A DNA stretch of 33,415 bases. Source: Myxococcaceae bacterium. GTDB taxonomy: Bacteria; Myxococcota; Myxococcia; Myxococcales; Myxococcaceae. The position numbers and the translations under genes are program-made. The notes beneath the pieces were generated by a model. It was given only the letters and a program-made list of their open reading frames with translations. It was not told where the DNA came from and did not search any database. This document shows positions 20,926 to 27,854 of the stretch, in pieces; positions within the stretch are counted from its first letter, which is position 1; every line of letters begins with the position of its first letter. The stretch spans positions 1-33,415 of the forward strand of contig JALOQF010000032.1 in assembly GCA_025459425.1 (NCBI GenBank). Reading direction: 5' to 3'.

Positions 20926-21740
20926 GACGCACCTCCGGGCTTCACCCGCGCCCGCCGGGCCTTGCGCGCCTCGTCGATGAGCTGGGCGATGCGCTGCTTC
21001 ACCTGCTCCACGTAGGCCTTGATGATCGAGTCTTCCTCGTCGCCGGTGCCCTCGAACGTCATCGGCACGCCGTAGTGCACCTCACAGGGCGCCGGCAGCG
21101 GGAGCGCCACGCCGTACGGCGTCACCGGCACGTAGGGCACCCCCACGAGCTTGCCGAGCGTGTACGAGTTCATCACCGTGGGCACCGCGTCGGCGCCGCC
21201 CACGAAGCCCAGCGGCACGATGGGCGTCTTCGTCTTGAGCGCCAGGCGCATGAAGCCGGTGCCGAAGTCGACGAGGGAATAGCGCTCCTTGTAGAGCTTG
21301 GCGGTGCCGCGCGCGCCCTCGGGGAACACCATGAGGAGCCGGTCGTCCTGCAACAGCCGCTCGGCGTGCTCTGGCAGGCCGGTGAACTGGCCGGTGCGGC
21401 TCGACCACAGGCTGCCCACCGGCAGCTGGTTGATGAACTTCTCGGCCATGCCCTGCGCCAGGCGGGGCGGGTCGAGCTCGAGCATCATCGACGCCAGCAC
21501 CATGGCGCCGTCGATGGCGTAGCCGCCCGAGTGGTTGCCCACCAGCATCGCCCGGCCCCGCTGCGGCACGTTCTCGGCGCCGACGGCGTGGACGCGGAAG
21601 TAGTTCCGGTAGAACCAGCCCAGCAGCGAGAAGCCCACCACGAGGTGCTTCTTCGAGATGCCGTACGGGTCGACGCCCAGCGCGTTGAACGGCAGCTCGA
21701 GGCGGTTCACCAGGTCGCGAACGGAGTCGTCTCTCGCCAT
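20922..21740 (-). CDS. Lysophospholipid acyltransferase family protein (PlsC-like)
   Basis: 272 aa from the ATG at 21740; a GTG 39 bp upstream is an alternative. Motif I is NHSGGYAID (His70, Asp77), the NHSGG variant seen in one branch of glycerol-phosphate acyltransferases, where the spacing between His and Asp is longer than the classic HX4D. Motif III is FPEGARG (139-145) and motif IV is PIVPLGFVGG. An N-terminal hydrophobic segment (about 33-48) would anchor it at the inner membrane. It should transfer an acyl group to a lysolipid or related hydroxyl. It overlaps the SDR gene by 4 bp and diverges from the kinase gene across about 130 bp. Confidence 0.87.
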   Translation of the reverse strand: MARDDSVRDLVNRLELPFNALGVDPYGISKKHLVVGFSLLGWFYRNYFRVHAVGAENVPQRGRAMLVGNHSGGYAIDGAMVLASMMLELDPPRLAQGMAEKFINQLPVGSLWSSRTGQFTGLPEHAERLLQDDRLLMVFPEGARGTAKLYKERYSLVDFGTGFMRLALKTKTPIVPLGFVGGADAVPTVMNSYTLGKLVGVPYVPVTPYGVALPLPAPCEVHYGVPMTFEGTGDEEDSIIKAYVEQVKQRIAQLIDEARKARRARVKPGGAS

Positions 21741-21871
21741 GTGCGCAACTGTAGCCCTGCCCGTTGGAGAGTCGCTCACAATCCACTCGGGACGGCGCCC
21801 CGTAGCGCGCCCTCGAATCAGGAGCTGGCCGCGCCGATGTGGTCCAATGTCGAAGCGTGAGCCCGTCGAAC

Positions 21872-23224
21872 ATGACCGCCGCCCCCTCGCAGTCTGGCCG
21901 TTCGTTGCACCACTTCCGGCTCGACCGGGCCATCGCCGAGGGCGGCATGGGGCGCGTGTACCTCGGCTTCGATCTCTCGCTGCAGCGGCCGGTCGCGGTG
22001 AAGGTGATTCGCCCCGAGTACGCGAAGGATCCCGGGTTCGCGAGCCGCTTCATTCGTGAGGCGCGGGCGCAGGCGCAGGTGGTGCACTCGAACGTGGTGC
22101 AGGTCTTCTACGTCGGCCAGGAGGGCGAGACGCTCTTCATGGTGATGGAGCTGGTCGAGGGTGGTTCCCTCGGCGGGCTGCTGCGTGAGAAGGGCCCGCT
22201 CGACTGGAAGACGGCGCACAAGCACTTCCTGGCGCTGGCGCACGGGCTCCGCGAAGCCGATCGGCTGCAGATCATCCACCGCGACATCAAGCCCGACAAC
22301 GTGCTGCTCGACCGCTTCGGTGAGGCCCACCTGGCGGACTTCGGCCTGGCGGGCCCGGTGTTGTCTCGCGACGCGGTGACGCAGCCCGATCTCGCGCGCG
22401 TCGTGAACCCCGCCGTGCCGAACCTGACGCAGGTGGGCTCGGTCATGGGCAGCCCGCCGTACATGTCTCCGGAGCAGGCGATGGGCGAGCCGCTCGACGC
22501 GCGGAGCGATCTCTACGCGCTGGGCGCGACCTTTCTCGAGCTGCTCACCGGCGCGCCACCCACCAGCGCCGTCACGCTCACCGAGCTGCAGGCGTTTCAC
22601 GACGGGCCACCGCCGCCGCCGCTGACGCCCCGTCGCGGGCGCATTCCGGCGAGCTTCGCGGCCATCGTCGACCGGTGCCTCGAGCGCGACGTCTCGAAGC
22701 GCTTCCAGTCGTGGGACGAGCTGATCGCCGCGCTCGAGGCGGCCGCGCCCAAGCCGCAGATCGACGCCGGGGTGTTGCCGCGGGTGATGGCGTGGGCCAT
22801 CGACGTGACGGTGTTCGCGATGGCCCTGGTGACGTCGGCGGCGCTCCCGCTCGGCCTCGGTGTGCGTGTCGGCCTTTCGTTCGTGGTGCTGGTCTGGTTC
22901 CTCGCCGTGGGCGCCACGGTGACGCGCGCCACTCCGGGCTTGTGGATGATGCGCCTGCTGCTGACGAGCCCTTCCGGCGAGGAGCTCTCGACGCGCACGC
23001 TGGTGCTCCGAGGGGTGGTGCAGCACCTGTGGCTCGTCTTCGGTGGCCTGGCCCTGGCTGCGCTCTACAACTCGTGGTCGACCCCCGTGCAGCTCGGGCT
23101 GCTGGCCGGTCTGGCGGTGACGTTCTCGCTGGGCGTGCTGGGCAGCCTGCTTCGGCTCTCGGCCAACCGACGCACCCTCATCGACCGGTTGTTCGGGACG
23201 CGCGCGCTCGTCTTCGTACGGTAA
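21872..23224 (+). CDS. Ser/Thr protein kinase with C-terminal RDD membrane domain
   Basis: 450 aa from the ATG at 21872; a GTG at 21857 is an equal alternative and neither has a good ribosome site. The kinase domain (about 14-285) is of the Hanks/PknB type and appears active: AEGGMGRVY, Lys44 (VAVKV), HRDIKPDN with Asp138, ADFGLAG with Asp156, GSPPYMSPEQ, and DARSDLYALGATFLELLTG. A short linker leads to an RDD domain (about 295-450) with RVMAWAID, TPGLWMMRLLL and RRTLIDRLFGT plus about four membrane segments. Most bacterial receptor kinases have one TM helix and an extracellular sensor; here the membrane domain has little outside part, so the signal may be lipid, ion or small molecule. Such fusions occur in myxobacteria. 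Confidence 0.93.
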   Translation: MTAAPSQSGRSLHHFRLDRAIAEGGMGRVYLGFDLSLQRPVAVKVIRPEYAKDPGFASRFIREARAQAQVVHSNVVQVFYVGQEGETLFMVMELVEGGSLGGLLREKGPLDWKTAHKHFLALAHGLREADRLQIIHRDIKPDNVLLDRFGEAHLADFGLAGPVLSRDAVTQPDLARVVNPAVPNLTQVGSVMGSPPYMSPEQAMGEPLDARSDLYALGATFLELLTGAPPTSAVTLTELQAFHDGPPPPPLTPRRGRIPASFAAIVDRCLERDVSKRFQSWDELIAALEAAAPKPQIDAGVLPRVMAWAIDVTVFAMALVTSAALPLGLGVRVGLSFVVLVWFLAVGATVTRATPGLWMMRLLLTSPSGEELSTRTLVLRGVVQHLWLVFGGLALAALYNSWSTPVQLGLLAGLAVTFSLGVLGSLLRLSANRRTLIDRLFGTRALVFVR

Positions 23225-23381
23225 CCGGCTCGTCGTTCAGCGCGCACTGGGCACGTCTCGACCACCGGCGCCGAGCCCACGCCAGAACGCCTCTGCATCC
23301 CGGGCGCAGGAGGGCCACCAGAAGTCCCTGTCCTCGAAACGAGAATGCGTGTCTGCGGGGCGTGGAGGACCGACGCGAGAC

Positions 23382-23870
23382 TCAGGCGCCGGTGTGGCCA
23401 GGCTGCTTCACGTTCGCGCGCTGCACGAAGTCTTCGACGGTGCCCGACACGAGTGAGGCGTCGATGAGGGTGCGGTACGAGCCCAGGGGAATGTCGACGG
23501 GCCCGCTGGCCGTCATCACCCAGAGTGACAGCGTGTACCCCGTGGGGACCTTCGTCACCGGCATCTGATCGACGCGCAGCTCGACCCGCGCCATCTCGAG
23601 CGGCTCGCCGTCGATGAGCAGCCGGCCCTGCGTGCGCACCAGCGTCCACGTGGCGGGGCGGATCGCGCGGGCCATGACGACCGCCAGCACCGCCAGCACC
23701 GGCGCCAGCGACAGCAGCCCAACGAGGCCGAAGGCGGTGTCGAGGGGCACGAGCGCGACGGCGACGCCTCCAGCGACGACCCCCACCGCCGCGAAGACGA
23801 ACCGCCGCCACCGACGTCCACGCTCGACGACGAGGCAGTCACTTCGGGGCTGGCTCAAACGAACCTGCAT
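23382..23870 (-). CDS. Two-TM membrane protein of unknown function
   Basis: 162 aa. A basic N-terminus (ERGRRWRRF) is followed by two hydrophobic segments at about 24-43 and 46-68, then ~90 soluble residues of mainly beta character (WTLVRTQGRLLIDGEPLEMARVELRVDQMPV...YTLSLWVMTASGPVDIPLGSYRTLIDASLVSGTVEDFV). The arrangement is that of small bacterial PH-like or photosystem-assembly-Ycf4-like membrane proteins, but I cannot confirm either. It converges on the kinase gene; the 157-bp gap between them shows no convincing terminator. No strong ribosome site precedes the ATG. Confidence 0.72.
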   Translation of the reverse strand: MQVRLSQPRSDCLVVERGRRWRRFVFAAVGVVAGGVAVALVPLDTAFGLVGLLSLAPVLAVLAVVMARAIRPATWTLVRTQGRLLIDGEPLEMARVELRVDQMPVTKVPTGYTLSLWVMTASGPVDIPLGSYRTLIDASLVSGTVEDFVQRANVKQPGHTGA

Positions 23871-23952
23871 GAAGGAGTTCCAAGTGTAGTCAGGGGCACA
23901 ACCGCGTGCATCCCCCCGACCTTCCCGGCCTTCGGCGGGGTAGGTGCTGGGC

Positions 23953-24687
23953 CTACCTCGAGGGCAGCGGCGTCGGGTGCTCGTCGAGGGTGGCCGAGAT
24001 GAGGCGCCGGGCTTCGCGGAGGTCGCGCTCGGCCTCGGGGCTGACCGTGTGGCCGTCGAGCACGTTGGCGAGGGCAGCGGCGGCGGCCCGCATCGAGGCC
24101 ACGGCCTGCAGGTGGCGGTTCTTGAGCACCGTGAGGCGGCTCTGCCATTCGTTCACCTCGAGCTGGTGCTTCGAGGCGAGGTACTGCTTCTCTTCCTGCG
24201 CCAGCTCGAGGGCCTGCTGGAGCATCGCCACCTCGGTGTCGCGCTCGAACACGCCGTTGCCGGCCTTCTGCAGCTCCTGCAGCTTGTGGATGAGGGCCTC
24301 GCGCTCCTGAAGGATGCGCTGGTGCTCGATGGCCGAGCGGATCTTCTCCTGCACCAGGCTCATCTGCGGGAAGGGCTTCTCGAGGTAGTCGACCGCTCCG
24401 AGTCGAATCGCCTCGAGAATCGACGTCACGTTCGGGTACCCCGTCATCATCATGCAGGCGCAGAAAGGCTGGCGGCTCCGCGCGGCACGAATCACGTCGA
24501 GGCCCGAGCCGTCGGGGAGGTTCTTGTCGACCAGCAGGCAGCCGAAGCGCTGCGTCTCGAGCAGCTTCACCGCGTCGGCCACCCGGGTCGCGACCGCCAC
24601 GCCGAAGGCCTTCTTCTCGAGTGCGATCTTGAGCACGTCGAGCACGATGGGCTCGTCGTCGATGAGGAGCACGGAGTTGGGAACCAC
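23953..24687 (-). CDS. Response regulator: receiver plus long coiled-coil
   Basis: 244 aa from a GTG at 24687, chosen because the receiver strand (VLLIDDEP) starts five residues later; the frame is open for 108 more codons with no domain. The receiver (about 4-120) is intact: Asp10, Asp11, acceptor Asp54 (LLVDKNLPDGSG), Thr82 (MMTGYPN) and Lys104 (YLEKPF). Residues ~120-235 are a predicted coiled coil rich in Leu, Glu, Gln and Arg (REALIHKLQELQKAGN, LELAQEEKQYLASKHQLEVNEWQSRL). There is no DNA-binding or enzymatic output, so it should work as a phosphorylation-controlled scaffold. No kinase gene is adjacent. It diverges from a tiny membrane zinc-ribbon gene across about 40 bp. Confidence 0.83.
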   Translation of the reverse strand: MVPNSVLLIDDEPIVLDVLKIALEKKAFGVAVATRVADAVKLLETQRFGCLLVDKNLPDGSGLDVIRAARSRQPFCACMMMTGYPNVTSILEAIRLGAVDYLEKPFPQMSLVQEKIRSAIEHQRILQEREALIHKLQELQKAGNGVFERDTEVAMLQQALELAQEEKQYLASKHQLEVNEWQSRLTVLKNRHLQAVASMRAAAAALANVLDGHTVSPEAERDLREARRLISATLDEHPTPLPSR

Positions 24688-24726
24688 GGCGCGGAAGTCT
24701 CGCGCGTCGCGCGGTCCCCGTCGAGA

Positions 24727-24966
24727 ATGGCCCGCATGGACGAGCTGAATACAGTGGTGGCGAAAGTGGGCGGGTGGCGGTCGATCGGCTTCGCCGTGGC
24801 GATCGTCGTGGTGGTGCTCGTGCTGAAGCGGCTGCTGTCGTCGCAGCCCGAGACGAAGGCCGCGCCGAAGCGGTGGGTCGTGTGTGCGTGCGGGTGGGGC
24901 GGCGAGGTGACGCAACGAAAGCCGCGCTGCCCGAAGTGTGGCCGCACCGAGCTGCAGGACGCGTGA
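24727..24966 (+). CDS. Small single-TM zinc-ribbon protein
   Basis: 79 aa, or 76 aa if the second ATG at 24736 is used; neither has a clear ribosome site. One membrane helix (about 20-33, IGFAVAIVVVVLVL) is followed by a basic linker and a C-terminal zinc ribbon CAC-x12-CPKC (Cys53, Cys55, Cys68, Cys71). The ribbon would face the cytosol or periplasm depending on orientation; the basic KRLL after the helix suggests cytosol. Function unknown. It is the third membrane-tethered zinc module in the window, after gltJ and the gene at 4787. The next gene follows 43 bp later in the same direction. Confidence 0.65.
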   Translation: MARMDELNTVVAKVGGWRSIGFAVAIVVVVLVLKRLLSSQPETKAAPKRWVVCACGWGGEVTQRKPRCPKCGRTELQDA

Positions 24967-25009
24967 GGAGTGCTGGACAGGGTGCGCGCAGGCGTGATGA
25001 AGCCGCCGC

Positions 25010-25471
25010 ATGAGCGAGACCTACCCGGTGACGGTGGCCGTGACGCGGAACGACGGTTCGACGGAGTACGTGCGCGTGGGCAGCGCGACGCGGCAGGGCG
25101 ATGGCTTCGTGTTGAGCCTCGGTGACCTGCGCATCGGCGGCCAGGCCGAGGCGCCACGCCGGGCGAGCGCGAGCAGCCCGACGTCGGCGCGGGCGCCGGC
25201 TGGCGGTGGTGACGCCTCGGGCATGGTGTTCCCCCCGTACGGCCGCAGCAAGGGCATGCCGATCGTCGGCGCCTCGATGCAGGACCTCGAGTTCTACGCC
25301 AATGGCTGCCGGCGCACGCTCAACGATCCCGGCAAGTCGCGCTGGCACGACAAGGAGCGCCAGCTCCTCGCGGCGATCGAGGGTGAGATCGCCCGCCAAC
25401 AGGGCGGCTCGAGCGGCATGCCCGACGACTCGGGCATTCCTCCGCCGAGCGACGACGACGCCCCGTTCTGA
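25010..25471 (+). CDS. Small protein with ExoX-like C-terminal domain and SSB-like acidic tip
   Basis: 153 aa. Residues 1-45 form a small beta region (YPVTVAVTRNDGSTEYVRVGSATRQGDGFVLSLGDLRIGG). A disordered Ala/Ser/Pro linker leads to residues ~73-130, VFPPYGRSKGMPIVGASMQDLEFYANGCRRTL...DKERQLLAAIEGEIARQ, which resembles the small fold found at the C-terminus of exodeoxyribonuclease X and in DUF3820-type proteins (a Gly-Lys-type turn, a central aromatic Leu-x-Phe-Tyr helix and a final helix). The extreme C-terminus reads PPPSDDDAPF, very close to the tip of bacterial SSB (DDDIPF), by which SSB recruits repair enzymes. No OB-fold is evident, so it is not SSB itself. It may compete for or join SSB partners. 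It ends one base before the convergent tetR gene. Confidence 0.72.
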   Translation: MSETYPVTVAVTRNDGSTEYVRVGSATRQGDGFVLSLGDLRIGGQAEAPRRASASSPTSARAPAGGGDASGMVFPPYGRSKGMPIVGASMQDLEFYANGCRRTLNDPGKSRWHDKERQLLAAIEGEIARQQGGSSGMPDDSGIPPPSDDDAPF

Positions 25472-26086
25472 TCAGCGGCGGTACAGGCCGTCGCGCAGGC
25501 GCTCGAAGTGTCTCCACGCGCGCGCGGCCACCTCGGCCATCGTCAGCGTTCGGCTCTTCAGCATCGCCGTGAGCTGTTTCTCGAGGCCCTCCGAGAGCAG
25601 CCCCACCGTCTCGACGGCGTCTCCCAGCGCGAGGCCATCGCGCAGCGGCGACGGGTCGATGCCAGCCAGCACCCGCGGCCACGACTCCTTGAGCAGCTGC
25701 GCCTGGCGCGCGGCGAGCTTCGGCTTGAGCGTCAGCGGCGCCTCGGTCAGCGCCACCACGAGGAACTCGGCGGTGAGCGGGAACTGCTGGGCGAGCTCGA
25801 GCTTGCGCAGCGTCACCTGGTGGAGCCGCTCGAAGAGGTCGCTCGCCGATGGGCCCTGCGGCTCGAGCACGAGGTCGGTGAAGCGCGTCACCTCTCGTTC
25901 GAAGAGGACCTCGAAGAGCGCCTCCTTCGACCCGAAGTGGTGGAACACGAGGCCCTTCGCCACGCCGGCGCGCGAGGCGATCGTGTTGGTGGACGCGGCC
26001 TCGTAGCCACGCGTGGCGAACTCCTCGAGCGCGGCCGTGAGGATCCGCTCCCGGGCCGGCGTGGCTTCTGCGAGGGGCTCGGTCAT
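25472..26086 (-). CDS. TetR-family transcriptional repressor
   Basis: 204 aa. The N-terminal DNA-binding domain is typical: ERILTAALEEFATRGYEAASTNTIASRAGVAKGLVFHHFGSKEALFEVLFE, with the HTH at about 30-55. The ligand-binding C-terminal part is not conserved, as usual. It is the last gene of an operon with an ABC ATPase and permease, its start overlapping the permease stop as ATGA. Two identical-arm palindromes lie at the operon promoter (27785-27830), so negative autoregulation with induction by an exported compound is likely. The inducer is unknown. The stop lies directly against the end of the convergent SSB-tailed gene. Confidence 0.93.
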   Translation of the reverse strand: MTEPLAEATPARERILTAALEEFATRGYEAASTNTIASRAGVAKGLVFHHFGSKEALFEVLFEREVTRFTDLVLEPQGPSASDLFERLHQVTLRKLELAQQFPLTAEFLVVALTEAPLTLKPKLAARQAQLLKESWPRVLAGIDPSPLRDGLALGDAVETVGLLSEGLEKQLTAMLKSRTLTMAEVAARAWRHFERLRDGLYRR

Positions 26087-26889
26087 GCGTGCACGTCCTT
26101 CCTCGAGAACCAGCCGAACGCGCCCGCCAGCGCGACGATCGAGACGACGACGAGCAGCGCTGCGCGGGGCTCGAGCCCACCGGCCTGAACGACGTCGGCG
26201 GGCTCGACCAGGCGGTAGGGCGACACCACACCGGCGCCTTCGGCCTTCGGAGCCACCTTCGAGATGACGCCGAGGAAGTAGGTGCCCAGCACGAGCCCCA
26301 TCGCCATCGACGGCGCGACGCGGGCCTGCAGCACCGTCGCGCCGAGCATGCCCGCGGCGAGGAAGAAGATGCCCAGCAGGAAGGCGCCGAAGAACATCGA
26401 GGCGATGAGGCCGCCTTCGATGGGGCGCGTGGCCACGCGCGCGAGGGAGCCCGCCGTCGCGGCGCCAACCACCACGAAGAAGACCGCCAGCCACGTCAGG
26501 GCCGCCAGCAGCTTGCCGCCCAACACCTGCCAGCGCTCGACGGGGAGCGTCAGCACCGACTCCGACGTGCGATGCGCGTCTTCCCGCGCCACCACGTTCG
26601 CGCCCAGCAGTCCGGAGAAGAGGCTCGCGCCGAGGGTGACGACGAGAAAGTTCGTCGAGAGGTAGCCCACCGGCCGGCCGAAGTCCGTCGCGTTCAGGTT
26701 GAAGGCCTGCTTGAGGCCCTCTGGCAGCACCGCCAGCTTCGCGGCCAGAAGCCCGTCGTCACCGGCCACCTGCGGCTGCAGTGACGCATACAGCATCATC
26801 AGCAGGGCGAGCGGAACGAGCCACCCCAGCGTGGCGTTGCGCTGCGCGACGAGCTCACGGCGGGCGATGAGGAGCAGGGGGCGGATCAT
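26083..26889 (-). CDS. ABC-2 type transporter permease
   Basis: 268 aa with about six membrane segments: around 22-40, 90-110, 135-160, 168-195, 200-220 and 243-262. The N-terminus IARRELVAQRNATLGWLVPLALLMMLY and the amphipathic region REDAHRTSESVLTLPVERWQVLGGKLLAALTW are typical of ABC-2 exporters of the NatB/YhgE type. Together with the ATPase encoded just upstream it should form an exporter for a drug, lipid or similar hydrophobic compound. Its start overlaps the ATPase stop by 4 bp (ATGA), and its stop overlaps the tetR start in the same way, so the three products are made together. Confidence 0.92.
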   Translation of the reverse strand: MIRPLLLIARRELVAQRNATLGWLVPLALLMMLYASLQPQVAGDDGLLAAKLAVLPEGLKQAFNLNATDFGRPVGYLSTNFLVVTLGASLFSGLLGANVVAREDAHRTSESVLTLPVERWQVLGGKLLAALTWLAVFFVVVGAATAGSLARVATRPIEGGLIASMFFGAFLLGIFFLAAGMLGATVLQARVAPSMAMGLVLGTYFLGVISKVAPKAEGAGVVSPYRLVEPADVVQAGGLEPRAALLVVVSIVALAGAFGWFSRKDVHA

Positions 26890-27770
26890 GAGCGCGGCTC
26901 CGGCGAAAGGTAGTGCTGCAGCACGATCTCTTCGAGTGAAGGTTCTTCGATGCGCACGTCGGTCGGGTCGAGGGCCGCGAGCGACGAGAGCAGCGGGGGC
27001 AGGGCGCCTGCGTACAGGAAGGTGGCTCCCGACGGAGACGGAACGAACGCGCTGACGCCCACCAGCGACGAGAGGCCCAAGGCCCCGCCCTGCACGTGCA
27101 CCCGGCGCAGCTGCCGGCGGCGGAGCGCCTCGACGTCTTCGATCGCCGCCAGGCGCCCCTCCGACAGCACCGCCACCGTCTTGCAGGTGCGCTGCACCTC
27201 GGACAACACGTGCGACGAGAAGAGCACGGCGGCTCCCTCGCGGGCCTCGGCCTCGAGCAGGTCGAACAGCCGCTGCTGCATCACCGGGTCGAGCCCGTTC
27301 GTCGGCTCATCGAGGATCAGCACCTTCGGTCGATGCTGCAGCGCGGCCACCAGCGCGAGCTTCTTCTTGTTGCCCAGCGACAGATCCTCGGCGCGCGCAG
27401 CCAGCTCGAGCTCGAACGTCTCGACGAGCTTGTCGCGCCGGGCGCGGTGATCACCGGGGTAGAAGGACGACCGCCACTCGAGCACCTGCTGCACCGTGAG
27501 GGCCGGGTCGAACTGGTTCTCGCCGGGCACGTAGCCGACGTCGACCCGGGCCCGGGCACCTTCCACGGCCGTGTTGCGCCCCAGCAGCCACGTCTCGCCC
27601 GCCGTGGCGCGCAAGAGCCCCAGCAGCGTGCGCACCGTCGTGCTCTTGCCGGCGCCATTCGGCCCGATGAGGCCGAACATCACCCCCGCTGGAACCTCGA
27701 GGCTCAGCCCCTCGACTCCGCGCCGGTTTCCGTATCGTTTCGTCAGTTTTTTAAGCTGGATGGGATGCAT
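26886..27770 (-). CDS. ABC transporter ATP-binding protein
   Basis: 294 aa from the ATG at 27770 with AGGAGG 4-5 nt upstream. Walker A is GPNGAGKST (36-44), Walker B is LILDEP (Asp154, Glu155) and the H-loop His is in SSHVLS (about 187). The signature reads LSLGNKKKLAL instead of LSGGQ, a variant seen in ABC-2 exporters of the lantibiotic/NatA group; the Q-loop region is YVPGENQFDPALT. The C-terminal ~90 residues are an accessory domain typical of this group. It powers the permease encoded downstream. The promoter and two operators lie 15-60 bp upstream, and the gene is divergent from the M28 peptidase gene. Confidence 0.95.
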   Translation of the reverse strand: MHPIQLKKLTKRYGNRRGVEGLSLEVPAGVMFGLIGPNGAGKSTTVRTLLGLLRATAGETWLLGRNTAVEGARARVDVGYVPGENQFDPALTVQQVLEWRSSFYPGDHRARRDKLVETFELELAARAEDLSLGNKKKLALVAALQHRPKVLILDEPTNGLDPVMQQRLFDLLEAEAREGAAVLFSSHVLSEVQRTCKTVAVLSEGRLAAIEDVEALRRRQLRRVHVQGGALGLSSLVGVSAFVPSPSGATFLYAGALPPLLSSLAALDPTDVRIEEPSLEEIVLQHYLSPEPRS

Positions 27771-27784
27771 CGTGCCTCCTCGGC

Positions 27785-27798
27785 TGACCATCTGGTCA
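27785..27798. promoter_or_regulatory. TetR-type operator, proximal copy
   Basis: A perfect palindrome TGACC-ATCT-GGTCA. It lies between the predicted transcription start and the ribosome site of the ABC ATPase gene, so a bound dimer would block initiation or early elongation. The same arms and spacing recur 32 bp away, centre to centre. Confidence 0.75.
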
Positions 27799-27802
27799 AC
27801 CC

Positions 27803-27831
27803 TGTCTAACAGTGACTGACCGCATGGTCAA
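27803..27831 (-). promoter_or_regulatory. Promoter of the ABC-TetR operon
   Basis: On the minus strand, TTGACC (27831-27826) and TAGACA (27808-27803) are separated by 17 bp. The -35 hexamer is made by the left arm of the distal operator, so repressor and sigma factor would compete for the same bases. Transcription would begin near 27796, inside the proximal operator. Confidence 0.55.
27817..27830. promoter_or_regulatory. TetR-type operator, distal copy
   Basis: A perfect palindrome TGACC-GCAT-GGTCA that overlaps the -35 element of the leftward promoter. It is 25 bp from the GTG start of the rightward M28 peptidase gene, so it could affect that gene as well. Confidence 0.75.
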
Positions 27832-27854
27832 TCGGGCCTGACGGGGAGGGGCTC

